From Gracilaria vermiculophylla (lineage: Eukaryota > Rhodophyta > Florideophyceae > Gracilariales > Gracilariaceae): a stretch of 64,000 bases of DNA. Shown here in pieces: positions 54,791-64,000 of this stretch. The position numbers and the translations under genes are program-made. The DNA lies in assembly GCA_019155205.2 (NCBI GenBank), contig JAHNZQ020003150.1, forward strand, positions 1,471,810-1,535,809, written 5' to 3'. Position 1 is the first letter of the stretch, and every line of letters starts with the position of its first letter. The notes below the pieces were generated by a model. It was given only the letters and a program-made list of their open reading frames with translations. It made no database searches and had not been told where the DNA came from.

Positions 54791-55654
54791 CTAGTCACTG
54801 TCAATAACTTGAGCATTATTCGATGCAATCCTATTCTTACGGTCATCACATTTCCACGGCCTAAAGCCTGCTTTATGACATGTGAAGCAGTGTTTCTCTT
54901 TGTACAACTTCTCTTTCTTCAGATCAAATCGACTATTCCTGCTTCGACTTTGACCATTGTTGTACCTTCTTTCTACGTTATCTATCTCCAATGGAACGGG
55001 AGACTGATTTAGAACATAACTAGACTGTTCACCAAACCATGAGAACATGCCAGATCCACGTAAAGCGCTGTCAACATTTAAAGCAATTCGGGCGGCTTCT
55101 TCGAAGTTCGTAAAATTACCTCTATGGACATCTAGCCTAACTTGTGGTTTCAATTCAGAGACAAACTTATCTAACATTTCATCAATTGAAATTACTGGGA
55201 TGCTCAGAGCCAAATTTCTAAACTGTGAAAGATATGCTGCAACAGAATACTTCTGATACAAAGACCTTAACTTGTCTCTTGCACGTCGAACACTATCAGC
55301 GGGAATGAACTCATCTCGTACCACATTCTGGAACTCTTGAAAGGAATCCGGGACTGCATTAGCGGCGAACTTCATGAACCACCATCTTGCAGCTGTGCCC
55401 GTAAAAAAGGTTGTACCATATATAATCTTAGTTGCATCATTTAACACCAACTTTGTGTTTTGCATTTGAACAAGTGATAAGTATTGTTCGAGCTGGTACA
55501 ACCAAGTTTCCACGATGAGTCTATCCCGAGTGCCCTTGAACTGCTTCGGCTCATTCGGCTTTAAAAACGACATTTTAAACCAACTCTTCTTCTTCTCTTG
55601 CGAACTTCTCTCTTGAATTAATATTTTCTTGATACTTCTAGGGAGCCGTCCCAC
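54791..55654 (-). CDS. Gypsy-3 Gag
   Basis: An intact frame of 287 residues from ATG 55654. It has a Retrotrans_gag capsid region (YQLEQYLSLVQ, AARWWFMKFA, YLSQFRNLALSIP, ELKPQVRLDV) and a C-terminal knuckle-like CFTCHKAGFRPWKC, in which the zinc-binding histidine is replaced, so RNA binding may be impaired. It is the least damaged gene of this element. Confidence 0.7.
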   Translation of the reverse strand: MGRLPRSIKKILIQERSSQEKKKSWFKMSFLKPNEPKQFKGTRDRLIVETWLYQLEQYLSLVQMQNTKLVLNDATKIIYGTTFFTGTAARWWFMKFAANAVPDSFQEFQNVVRDEFIPADSVRRARDKLRSLYQKYSVAAYLSQFRNLALSIPVISIDEMLDKFVSELKPQVRLDVHRGNFTNFEEAARIALNVDSALRGSGMFSWFGEQSSYVLNQSPVPLEIDNVERRYNNGQSRSRNSRFDLKKEKLYKEKHCFTCHKAGFRPWKCDDRKNRIASNNAQVIDSD

Positions 55655-56162
55655 GGCGACGGGTTCTCTTCCCGTAAGAGAGTGCTAACAGCAACTCTTA
55701 GCAACCCACACTCGATAGTTACGGCGATCAATATCTGTTCGAGACATCCCCACCAATCTTTTGTCAAAGACCTTTCGGTCTCCTTATCTTATAGGAAATG
55801 ATCTCGAGCCGACCGAAAGATACTTCGCAATGACTGCATTACCTGAGCATGATGCTCCTACCTGATCAAACCTATAGCGCGTTACTCGAACCCTTGTCCC
55901 AGTCGGTCGACCTGGCTAACAGCCAATAGTCGAGAGGGTTGTTTGAGGATACCTTAGGCGACTCGGCGCAGAACAACTACAATCAAAGAAGGAAAAGGTA
56001 TTGAAGATACCTTCCTGCCTATCTAGTTCCCCCTGCAGAACTAGAATACTTTCACACACCTGGCACTCCAGCCCACGGGTGGTGACTTACCAACGACTGG
56101 CACTCCAGCCCATAGTCGTGGTGCAACCTGACTATCTTCGGCCAACTGAGCGGTGCTACTAG

Positions 56163-56531
56163 TGAAACGAGAGACCAGTTGGCGCAAATGAAGACAGATG
56201 AAATAAACTCAAATGATGACTTTCCTTGGTGATTAATTGTTGGTTGGGTGTTGGTGCCGCTACGTGGCATCTACGACCTCTTATATGGAGATTTATACCC
56301 CCCCTAACAGGTGGCATAATTACATATATCAAATATGCTAGCTACATGCTTCTCAGTTATTCTAAACTCTTCTAGAACAATAATTAGAAACCTCTGGATG
56401 CGTTTCAGCAATGAAACATAAAATTCTACACGCAAGAAAAAATCTAAAAACATAAATGCCACGATAAATATGCCTTGCTGGCATGCGTGCAGAACAGCCT
56501 ATAATAACCTGGACGTTTCTAGATTGTTACA
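56163..56531 (-). repeat. Gypsy-3 5' LTR
   Basis: 369 bases. On the minus strand it is followed by CTAGTAGCACCGCTCAG, a possible primer site that I cannot match confidently to a tRNA. Confidence 0.8.
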
Positions 56532-56690
56532 ACATCCACATTTGCTCCAAACCGGAAGCAAGCCCTGTATTCGAGACTATGGTCATTATAAAAAAGCAAT
56601 AATTCCGGAAACCACTTGCGCCGCCGTGACCCAAGCATCCAGTCTTGCCAAAGCATTTACGAAGGCTGTGATGGTTCGTTTTAATCTTTG

Positions 56691-57512
56691 CTAGGCACGC
56701 TCAGAACCGTCACGCGGATCTCCAGCACGTTTGCTCGGAGTAAAACACTTTTGTGGATGAGAAACTTGCACGTCTTTTGATCGTTCTCGCTGATCAAGGC
56801 CGTCAAGGGCTTTCTTTAAATCTTCCATATTTGATGAAATCTCGTCCTTGTTATGGGAACGAAGGGCACGGTCAAGACGAACGGTGGAGGCACCGGGCAT
56901 ATACACAGCGGGCAGTTGTTTGATTAAATTCCTCAGCTGGTTTGCATTGACATTGGAGAGGAGACCTTCTTTCTTACCCACAGCCGGGTAGCGCCGAATC
57001 ACATAAACATTTCCCACCTCGCCAATAGAACTGAATGAAACAAAAGACTGAGACCATATTTTCACTTTAAATTTCTTGTTCGAAAGTTCCTCAAGCACCG
57101 AGTCTTCGCACTTGTTTATAATCAGCATAAAGTTGTTGTTCATATTTCCAACCACGTCACTAAAGGCGTCGAGAATAATCGCCAGTATTGAAAGATCATA
57201 GGCCCTCGGGATTGCGCCCACAAGAGTGACCATAAAGACTAGTATTACTCTGCAAGTACCGCGTAGAGCGTTTGCAACTTGGCGGAAGGTCATATCTGCA
57301 TTTCCAACTTCGGACAAGCCAGGAGTGTCAACGCAAATAAAGTTGCCGCGATTGTCCTCATTGGGGACCATAATGAGACCTTTGCCGATGGAGATACCAG
57401 ACTCGGACGAAAACTTGCCGAGGAGAGTGTTGTGTAAGGTTGACTTTCCGACACCGGGGCAGCCGAGGAGCACAGTTTTGGTGGGGACCATTTGGGTGCG
57501 AGATGTGCTCAT
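56691..57512 (-). pseudogene. AIG1/GIMAP-like GTPase, copy B, C-terminally truncated
   Basis: The frame from ATG 57512 (MSTSRTQ) keeps GCPGVGKST, VDTPGLSEVG and IINKCED intact. It ends after 273 residues at a TAG where copy A has a tryptophan codon, so the last 35 residues, including the hydrophobic tail, are lost. The frame is also open upstream to 57734, adding 74 residues; that extension is not conserved in copy A. It may still make a soluble GTPase domain. Function as for copy A. Confidence 0.65.
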
Positions 57513-58262
57513 GTTGTGAATGCGGATAGATGTAGCTCCCCGCGGCCGAGGGAGTAGAGGGTGCAGGAGTGCGAGCTTTACTGAGCCATTGGCCGACGCC
57601 ACAAGCGTTTCGTTTCGCCAAGTATGGTACTTTACAAATTGACCACGTCTGGATCTGAAATCGTTTACTGTCCTGAATTTTACACTTGTACCTACAACGG
57701 GAAACGTCCTGCGGAGATATTCCGGGTCTGCCAATGTCGTTTTCCGCTACCTTTAAGCGGGGCGGCGGCGCCGTGGTCGATTCGCTCCCGACAAGCATCG
57801 TTTTGTTACACGCCCAATTATATTTCACGAAACGACACCGCGGCACAAACAAAATCCGCTGCGTTCCCAAAGACTACACGACTATTATTCTCATACAAGT
57901 TCATTTGGCCTTATACGTCAATATTGCTGAATTCCAAAACTGCAAAAAATGACTAGTACTTTAGCACTTGCTTCTTGGAGGTGGTAACTAATTCATTTCT
58001 TGATCGGTTTCAACCAAATATGCAGTTCTTGTAACCCTTATTCCGTTTCATGTAGCTGGAACTGTGGAGATACTCGTTTCAATTTAGTATCAATGATTCT
58101 TTAAAATCTACTGCCTATCGCCTTGACACATGTTAAACAATGATTGCAATCTTAAAACTCTGCTATTAAACAATATTTAAGTATTTAAATCGACATGTTT
58201 TTGTTATTAATTTAAGATCATGATTATTTTTTGCTGTAATATTTACATTGTGGACACTGTTA

Positions 58263-58595
58263 ATATGGAAAGTAGTGCCTCAGATACTTTGGCGAGCACA
58301 ATAGTGGCCAAATATGTACGTGTTAGCAGATGCAATAACGTTTTGCCACGCAACGTCTAGTACACTACAAGCAGAGCACCGTTCTCACGAACACGTAATC
58401 TTAACATGGCTACGAGACCCTAGAGCACTCTTTGAGGCTGATAACCAGACAGTTCGTGGAGAGTTGCGAGCGTATATTAGTATAAAAGCGCAAGTACCGA
58501 CTGCAGATAGCTCGAACTTAAGAGGCCAGCAGATCGAACCAGTAAACACCCTTTTCGAGTAAGAGGCGCAGTATATAACCTCGGAACTTAAATAG
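58263..58595. mobile_element. 333-base insertion relative to repeat copy A
   Basis: Copy A reads ACACTGTTGGTCCATTTG at the same place (near 28260). Copy B has an extra segment between CTGTTA and AGTTAGTCC, suggesting a GTTA duplication. It contains an 82-codon plus-strand frame (58314-58562, LADAITFCHATSSTLQAEHR) with no recognised domain. Confidence 0.4.
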
Positions 58596-58933
58596 TTAGT
58601 CCATTTCTGAAAGTTCATAAGCTTCTACCCAAAACCTTTCCTAAACTCTGACCGCTTATGAGGCGGGAGCTCCGGGCTAATAGACACTAAAACAATGTGG
58701 TAACCAGTGTGAAACGTGCTCAAGAGTCCGCAGAAACTCGGCCATGCAGTAAAGCTAACCGGTTCTGCATGGTTCATTCTGACGCCAGCCGTCTTCGAGG
58801 TTCAATGTGAGCCTCCCCGGCATAAGCGTTGTGCATGAGTTCTTGAGCGCTGTGCGCGAGGTCGGGACTGCTGCAATGTGCTTATGCGCAGTTGCTATAC
58901 GGACAAGTGTAAGCTGTCTGTCTCTTTGAGGAA

Positions 58934-59170
58934 TGATGACGTAATCTGACGTAATCCCTATACGTGATATTGATGACAGTTTACATGCGTTTTAACCAGA
59001 ACGAATTCTTAGTTACATAATAATATCTTTACTTACATTAGGTAGGTGTACAGTTCTTTGAGTTGTATATGTGGTTCAGGCGCAAAGTAAGATTCCGGAC
59101 GTCTACTTAAGTCCCAAGTTGCGCCCAAGTTCTAGTAAAGGAGAGTTATCCAAGTTGGGATCAAGCTAGA
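58934..59170 (+). repeat. Copia 5' LTR
   Basis: TGATGACGTAATCTG to CAAGCTAGA, 237 bases. It ends in GA rather than the usual CA. Confidence 0.9.
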
Positions 59171-59184
59171 GGTTATGGGCCCAG
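59171..59184 (+). promoter_or_regulatory. Copia primer-binding site for initiator tRNA-Met fragment
   Basis: GGTTATGGGCCCAG is the reverse complement of CTGGGCCCATAACC, the anticodon stem-loop of cytoplasmic initiator tRNA-Met in animals and plants. Priming from inside the tRNA requires cleavage in the anticodon loop, the known copia mechanism. Confidence 0.8.
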
Positions 59185-59287
59185 ACCCTTCCTCCTGCCT
59201 CTTGGTAATCCCTGTTCTCTATCGTTTCTGAGTGTTCACGATATCCGTTGTTATACGCATTCAGGCTGCATTTTGCGTATTTGAGAG

Positions 59288-62200
59288 ATGAACGAAGATT
59301 GGGATGATCGCAGTTCTGTAGTTGACGTTAATAAGATTCGTTTACCGCTGCTGACGTCAACGAACTACTTTTTCTTGTCTCGGAAAGTTGAACTTGTTCT
59401 GCGCAGAAAGGGACTGTGGAGCATTGTCGATGGCTCTGAATCTCCACCTGAAGGAAGTGACGAAAGTTTACGGAAGTTTGATCGCCGTAAGAAAGTAGCC
59501 TTGTCTACAATCTTACTTCTAGTAAACGACTCCTGTGTAGCCCCTGTAATGGATATGCGAGATCCGTCCTTTGTGTAGAAGACTCTAAAGGAACAGCAAC
59601 AGGCCGTATCTCAGGCTAGTAGAGATGGCCTTTTGGACCGTTCTCAGGCCATGAAGATGAAGCCAAGTGAAATTGTGCTTGAAGTTCGCACTCGTCTCTC
59701 TGAGTTGGAATCCCAGCTTGGAGGGATTGGCTACAACACTTCAGAAGCGGAACAGTTACGTGCTTTGCTGCGTGGTCTCCGAGATGAATATGGTGTCACT
59801 GCAGACGTCATCAGGGGAATGCACAATTCTCTATCAGAATCTCTTGCGCTTCTCATTTCCAAGGAAGCAACCTATCTGGCCAGCATTGAACTTTCCAGTT
59901 AAGTTACCAGGGCATTAAGTACTCGTCTGAAGCCGAAGACGAAGTCAAAGATCAAATGCTACTACTGTGGTAAAACTGGAGACAAGAAAGTCAACTGTTA
60001 TGCGAATCCCGAGAGCAAGGAGTGTCGTCCACCGCAGGAGAATTCGCATGATCATAAGTTGGACACTGATACTGCATCAAATGTTGCTAGAGCCCTTTTG
60101 CTGGGAGCTGATTTCTCTGAATCTCATCCGAAATGGTTCATTGATTCTAGGGCAACAGCCCACATGTGTAATGATTGCTCTCTGTTTAAAACGTTGGAAA
60201 GATCAAATCGGGACACGGTATAAGTCGGAGATGGAACTCATGTGTCTGTGCATGGTCAAGGCAAAATATATGCAAGCACTGTTGTCTATGATATTACGAG
60301 CCACGTTACCCTTATAGATCTGCAGTATGTCCCTGATTTGAAGTTCAATCTTCTGTCTGTTGGATGTATGCGCAAGAAAGGCCTAGTCATAACGTTTCAG
60401 AGTGACGAACGAGAAGGATATGGTACATGAACTGTCACAGATCCGAAGACAAACACCATTTGTCTTCTTAGGTTTGAGTCAGAACGTAATGGATTGTAAA
60501 CGGTGTTGTTTAAACCCTTAACGGGAAGTATGGGTACTGCAGCCTTAGTTTCCAGGGCAAAGGTGAATGAATCACTGCTATGGCATCGTCGACTGAAACA
60601 CACTTGCAGAGATCATATTCGTGAGAATGTCCCACTTGTCAATGGTGTGCCCTTGCAGAATATTTGTAATTGGGGTGTATGTGAAGACTGCAAGGTATCG
60701 AAGTCTGTTCGAGATACTAGGCCCGCAGCTCAAGTGAATCGTCATGCACGTCTACCAGGTGATTTGGTTCACACTGATGTTGTTGGACCTATTCGTGTCG
60801 CATCCATTGGTGTTGCTAAGAATTATGTGACATTTTATGATGACAAGACTGCTTACTCAATGGTGAGGTTTCTGCAGAATCATTCTGAAGTCCCGGAAGC
60901 TGTACAAGATATGATTGTTGAGCTGGAAACCTGATTGGAAAGGCATGTGAAGAGTATCAGGTTCGACAATGCCAAAGAGTACCTCTCCAAGACTTTGCAG
61001 AACTGGCTTTCTCATCGAGGCATCAAGAAGCAGCCGACGGCACCCTACAGCCCCGAATCGAATGGAAAGGCAGAACGATTGAATCGGACTTTGAATGATG
61101 CCGCGAGGACTATGTTGTTATCTCTGTCTACATTTCCTGCACGGAACAGGCTTTGGGCTGAGGCTATCAATACTGCAAACCATATTCGAAATTGTATGTA
61201 CAGATCTGCTTCTGAGGAGAACAGTACACCTTCCGAGAAAGTGTTTGGAACACGTCCCAACTTATCTCACATAAGAATTTTTGGGTCATTAGTCTATGTG
61301 CACATACCAAAGGAGAAGAGAGATGGGAAGTTTGGTCCGAGGGCTCGGAAAAGCATACTCGTCGGGTTTGAGAGAGGAAATTCTTACAGAATCTACTATC
61401 TCGACAGTGCTACATTTTCTGTGTCAAGAGATGTTCAGTTTGACGAGATGATTCTTGGCTGGCCAACTGAAAGTCATAGAGAGGATGCTATCAGTTTTTT
61501 CTGAATTGGTAAGCAGTGATGATGAAGAAATTGAAGATGTGAAGATAAGTGGAAATGAAGTGCAAAATGAAGATTTCGCAACTGTTTCTGAAGGGAATTC
61601 GGTTGAACACGATGAAAATTTGATAGACTTGGAGTTTCTGGATGAATTTGAAAATGTGGATCCGGAACTTGTAACCCATTACCCGCCAGAGCCAAGAACA
61701 TCCAGTCGATTCCGTAGTGCTCCGAATAAGTACACCCCTGATGCCCTGTTAGCCTTGCAACTGCGTTGTTTGATGGGAGCCTGCAGTCCTGAACTGCCAT
61801 CTACGTTTGAAGAGGCCATGTCTGGTATTGAACGAAAAGAATAGCGTATTGAAATGCGAAGAGAAATGAAGAACCTAAAACACAGGGGAGTAATTGAACT
61901 TGCAAAAGTGCCGGATGGATCACGTCGCCTTCCATACAGATGGGTTTTTGACCGTAAACGCAACACCTCTGGTCAAGTGATACGACACAGAGATCGTATT
62001 GTTGCAAAGGGGTTTATGCAGCAGTATGGAGTAGACTATTCTAAAGTCTTCGCTCCTGGGGCCAAGTACACTACTGTGCGAATGATGTTGGCTATGATTA
62101 TTGATCAGTCTATGTCCTATATTAGATTGGACACAAAGGCTGCGTTTCTTTATGGCAAACTTGAAGAAGAAGTCTACATGAAGCAGCCACGGGGTTTTGA

Positions 62201-63334
62201 AGTCCAAGGCAAAGAACACCTAGTGTACCGTTTGCGAAAAGCCATTTATGGACTGAAGCAAGCCTCAAGAGCTTTTCGGAAGTTCCTGCACCCCGCTCTT
62301 GTCAGCCTTGGTGCTATCGTATCCTCCGCAGATCCATCGCTATATTTGGTGAACGATAAAACCACGCTGAAGATTGTACTCGTTGTGTATGTTGATGATG
62401 TCCTCATTGCGGGAAGGACCGACAAAGACTTGTACCAGTTTGTGGAAGCATTATCAAAGCATGTTGAGCTACGAGTAGAAGCTGATAACAGCAAGTTATT
62501 GGGCTTGGTAATTGAGAAGCATGGTAACGAGAGTATTAAGATACACAACGCCCCATTTATTGAGGATGCTCTTCTGCGGTTTGGTATGAAGAATTGTTCA
62601 CCGGTGCCAACACCAATCCTTCGATACGCAAGGTTCATGGCGACAGAGGGAGAAGAACAATTAAGCACTGTACCTTACCGAGAGCTAGTGGGAGTTCTCC
62701 TACATTTGGCTAACACGTGTCGCCCTGATATTTCGCTTGCAGTGGGATATCTTTCTAGGTTCCTGGAAAAGCATTGAAATGACCATTGGAAGGCCGCGCG
62801 CGTTATGTCAAGGGGACAAAGTATGTCGGACTTATGTACCGAAAAAATGATGGCCTTCTAGTTGGTTACAGTGATGCAGACTTTGCCGGTGATGTGATTG
62901 ACCGGAAATCGAATAGTGGATTTGGGTTTCTCTTTTCTGGTGCTGTGGTATCTTGGAGATCTAAGAAACAATCTATTGTCGCGCAGTCTACAGTAGAAGC
63001 TGAGTATGTTGCGATGGTAAATTCTGTTCGTGAATGTCTCTGGCTGCAATAACTATTGATTGAATTTGGAATTTGCACCAGAGCAGCGGTCGTTATCAAT
63101 GGAGACAACCAAGGAATGTTAGTGCTCTCTAAAGATAACCTGTGCAGAGAGAGAACGAAACATAATGAAGTTCATTTTCATTTGGTTCGTGATCATGTCC
63201 AGAAGAAAACTATTGAGCTGGCGTATATCCCGACCTCATTAATGGTGGCTGATGTTTTGACAAAAGGGCTGCATGCTGAATTGCACAATTGTCATTGCAA
63301 GAGCTTGGGACTGTCAATTGATTCTATGGCTTAG
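59288..63334 (+). pseudogene. Copia Gag-Pol polyprotein
   Basis: Frame 59288-61504 is continuous except for in-frame stops near 59576, 59900, 60221, 60428, 60498 and 60932. A shift near 61460-61500 leads to a second frame up to 62777 (stop near 61842), and another shift leads to 62786-63334 (stop near 63050). Gag has a knuckle CYYCGKTGDKKVNC with the histidine changed to aspartate. The protease motif is DSRAT for DSGAT. The integrase keeps WHRRLKH, HTDVVGP, RFDNAKEY and PESNGKAERLN. RT keeps RLDTKAAFLYG and YVDDVLIAG. RNase H has GYSDADFAGD, EAEYVAM and the ADVLTKGL end. RT and RNase H look chemically intact; the whole cannot be translated. Confidence 0.85.
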
Positions 63335-63346
63335 AACGAGAGGGTG

Positions 63347-63583
63347 TGTTGACGTAATCTGACGTTATCCCTATACGTGATATTGATGACAGTTTACATG
63401 CGTTCTAACCAGAATGAATTCTTAGTTACATAATAATATCTTTACTTACATTAGGTAGGTTTACAGTTCTTTGAATTGTATATGTGGTTCAGGCAAAAAG
63501 TAAGATTCTGGACGTCTACTTAAGTCCCAAGTTGCGCCCAAGTTCTAGTAAAGGAGAGTTATCCAAGTTGTGATCAAGCTAGA
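63347..63583 (+). repeat. Copia 3' LTR
   Basis: TGTTGACGTAATCTG to CAAGCTAGA, 237 bases. It is preceded by a modest purine tract GAACGAGAGGGTG. Confidence 0.9.
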
Positions 63584-64000
63584 AGGAAGGCTCCACTTCA
63601 TGCCCCACCTCTACAGCAACAAAGATGCCGCTGTTGCCCGAGCGTTGCAATGAATTAGTAGCGCGAACACGTGCGCAGCATCTCGTTGTGTGCGAAAAAT
63701 CCATCAAAGATATTTGCAGTGCCACATTTTTGCGCTACACACGCAAAGTGCACAATGACGCCTTTTCCGCGATATCCTTTCCACAATCCGCGCAAATTGC
63801 TTCATTTGAGAGCTTTTTTCGCATCGGTCACAACCAGACAAAATATGAAGGCTTGAAATACTTAAGAATTCAGTTTACGCTCGGTGATGCTCGCATTCTT
63901 ACGATACGAAGCGCTGCATGCTAAACGGATGACCTCGCACGAGCAACTATCCGTCGTTTCGACTCCTCAGCACTCTAGCACTGAACGACATGAGCACATC
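63584..64000. repeat. GTPase-repeat copy B, right arm
   Basis: Matches 28599-29025 of copy A and continues to the window edge. It contains the open 99-codon frame 63625-63924 described for copy A; unknown product. Confidence 0.75.

Larger units (their letters stand above)
50660..56531 (-). mobile_element. Gypsy-3: chromovirus
   Basis: LTRs at 50660-51027 and 56163-56531 (368 and 369 bases) run TGAAACGA to TTGTTMCA in plus-strand reading. ACATT (50655-50659) and ACATC (56532-56536) flank the element, and the inverted GTPase copy near 30450 shows the uninterrupted site. The minus strand encodes gag, protease, reverse transcriptase, RNase H, integrase and a terminal chromodomain. It sits inside repeat copy B. 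Confidence 0.85.
56532..58933. repeat. GTPase-repeat copy B, middle arm
   Basis: Continues copy B beyond the chromovirus up to the copia element. Equivalent to about 26420-28603 of copy A, with an extra stretch at 58263-58595. Confidence 0.75.
58934..63583 (+). mobile_element. Ty1/copia element with half-tRNA primer site
   Basis: LTRs of 237 bases each (58934-59170 and 63347-63583) differ at about ten positions. AGGAA flanks both sides (58929-58933 and 63584-63588), and copy A has it once, uninterrupted (28599-28603). The 5' LTR is followed at once by GGTTATGGGCCCAG, complementary to the anticodon arm of initiator tRNA-Met. This is the priming mode known for Drosophila copia, which uses a 5' half-tRNA. 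A polyprotein in gag, protease, integrase, RT, RNase H order fills the interior. Confidence 0.9.

Noticed and set aside
59288..61504. Reassigned stop codon or readthrough to explain in-frame stops
   Set aside because: All three stop codons interrupt the frames across elements, and catalytic residues are also lost, so simple decay is more likely.
58934..63583. RIP-like C-to-T hypermutation
   Set aside because: The roughly ten LTR differences include transversions and both directions of transitions, with no visible bias.

Overview
The window is eukaryotic nuclear DNA built almost entirely of nested, mostly dead transposable elements, with very few host genes. It holds Tc1/mariner, piggyBac-like, Ty3/gypsy (two related non-chromodomain families and one chromovirus), Ty1/copia and miniature LTR (TRIM) elements. 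The coding stretches show no introns, and two 100-base N runs (29344-29443, 43363-43462) mark scaffold gaps. An intron-poor, transposon-filled genome such as that of a florideophyte red alga (Chondrus-like) would fit. That placement is inference; an oomycete or another protist is not excluded.

Layout. 1-7655: Tc1 fragments, a TRIM (1204-1507), a gypsy 3' remnant, a DUF7869-like gene broken by a Tc1 element (2468-5829), and a degraded gypsy LTR split by a non-autonomous IR/DR Tc1-type element (6238-7508). 8080-8390: a second TRIM on the minus strand. 10112-10702: an old GTPase pseudogene. From about 10960 to 29060 lies copy A of a long repeat carrying an AIG1/GIMAP-like GTPase gene. It is split at 12040-26182 by a piggyBac-like element, itself split at 14200-25507 by an 11.3-kb gypsy element. 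29444-30700: an inverted, broken GTPase copy. 33724-35009: a second non-autonomous IR/DR element. 35715-36755: the only clearly intact, host-like gene (secreted/membrane, DUF2207-like with a polyglycine tail). 37203-37600: a MITE with piggyBac-like ends. From about 39807 to the right edge lies copy B of the GTPase repeat, split by gypsy-2 (39841-49444), a chromovirus (50660-56531) and a copia element (58934-63583).

Because copies A and B carry different insertions, each supplies the empty site for the other. This fixes target-site duplications precisely: CTAG for piggyBac, GTGTA for gypsy-2, ACAT(T/C) for the chromovirus, AGGAA for copia and TTGTT for TRIM-1.

The most interesting signal is a long ORF on the strand opposite gag-pol, lying between integrase and the 3' LTR in both gypsy-1 (intact, 666 codons, 15073-17073) and gypsy-2 (two decayed copies). 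Gypsy-1 gag and pol are full of stop codons while this antisense ORF is open for 2 kb. Second is a set of half-tRNA-primed LTR elements: the copia element and both TRIMs carry GTTATGGGCCCAG, complementary to the anticodon arm of initiator tRNA-Met. Third is a piggyBac-like element that duplicated CTAG rather than TTAA.

All alignments were made by eye. Boundaries backed by an empty site are precise; the others may be off by tens of bases.
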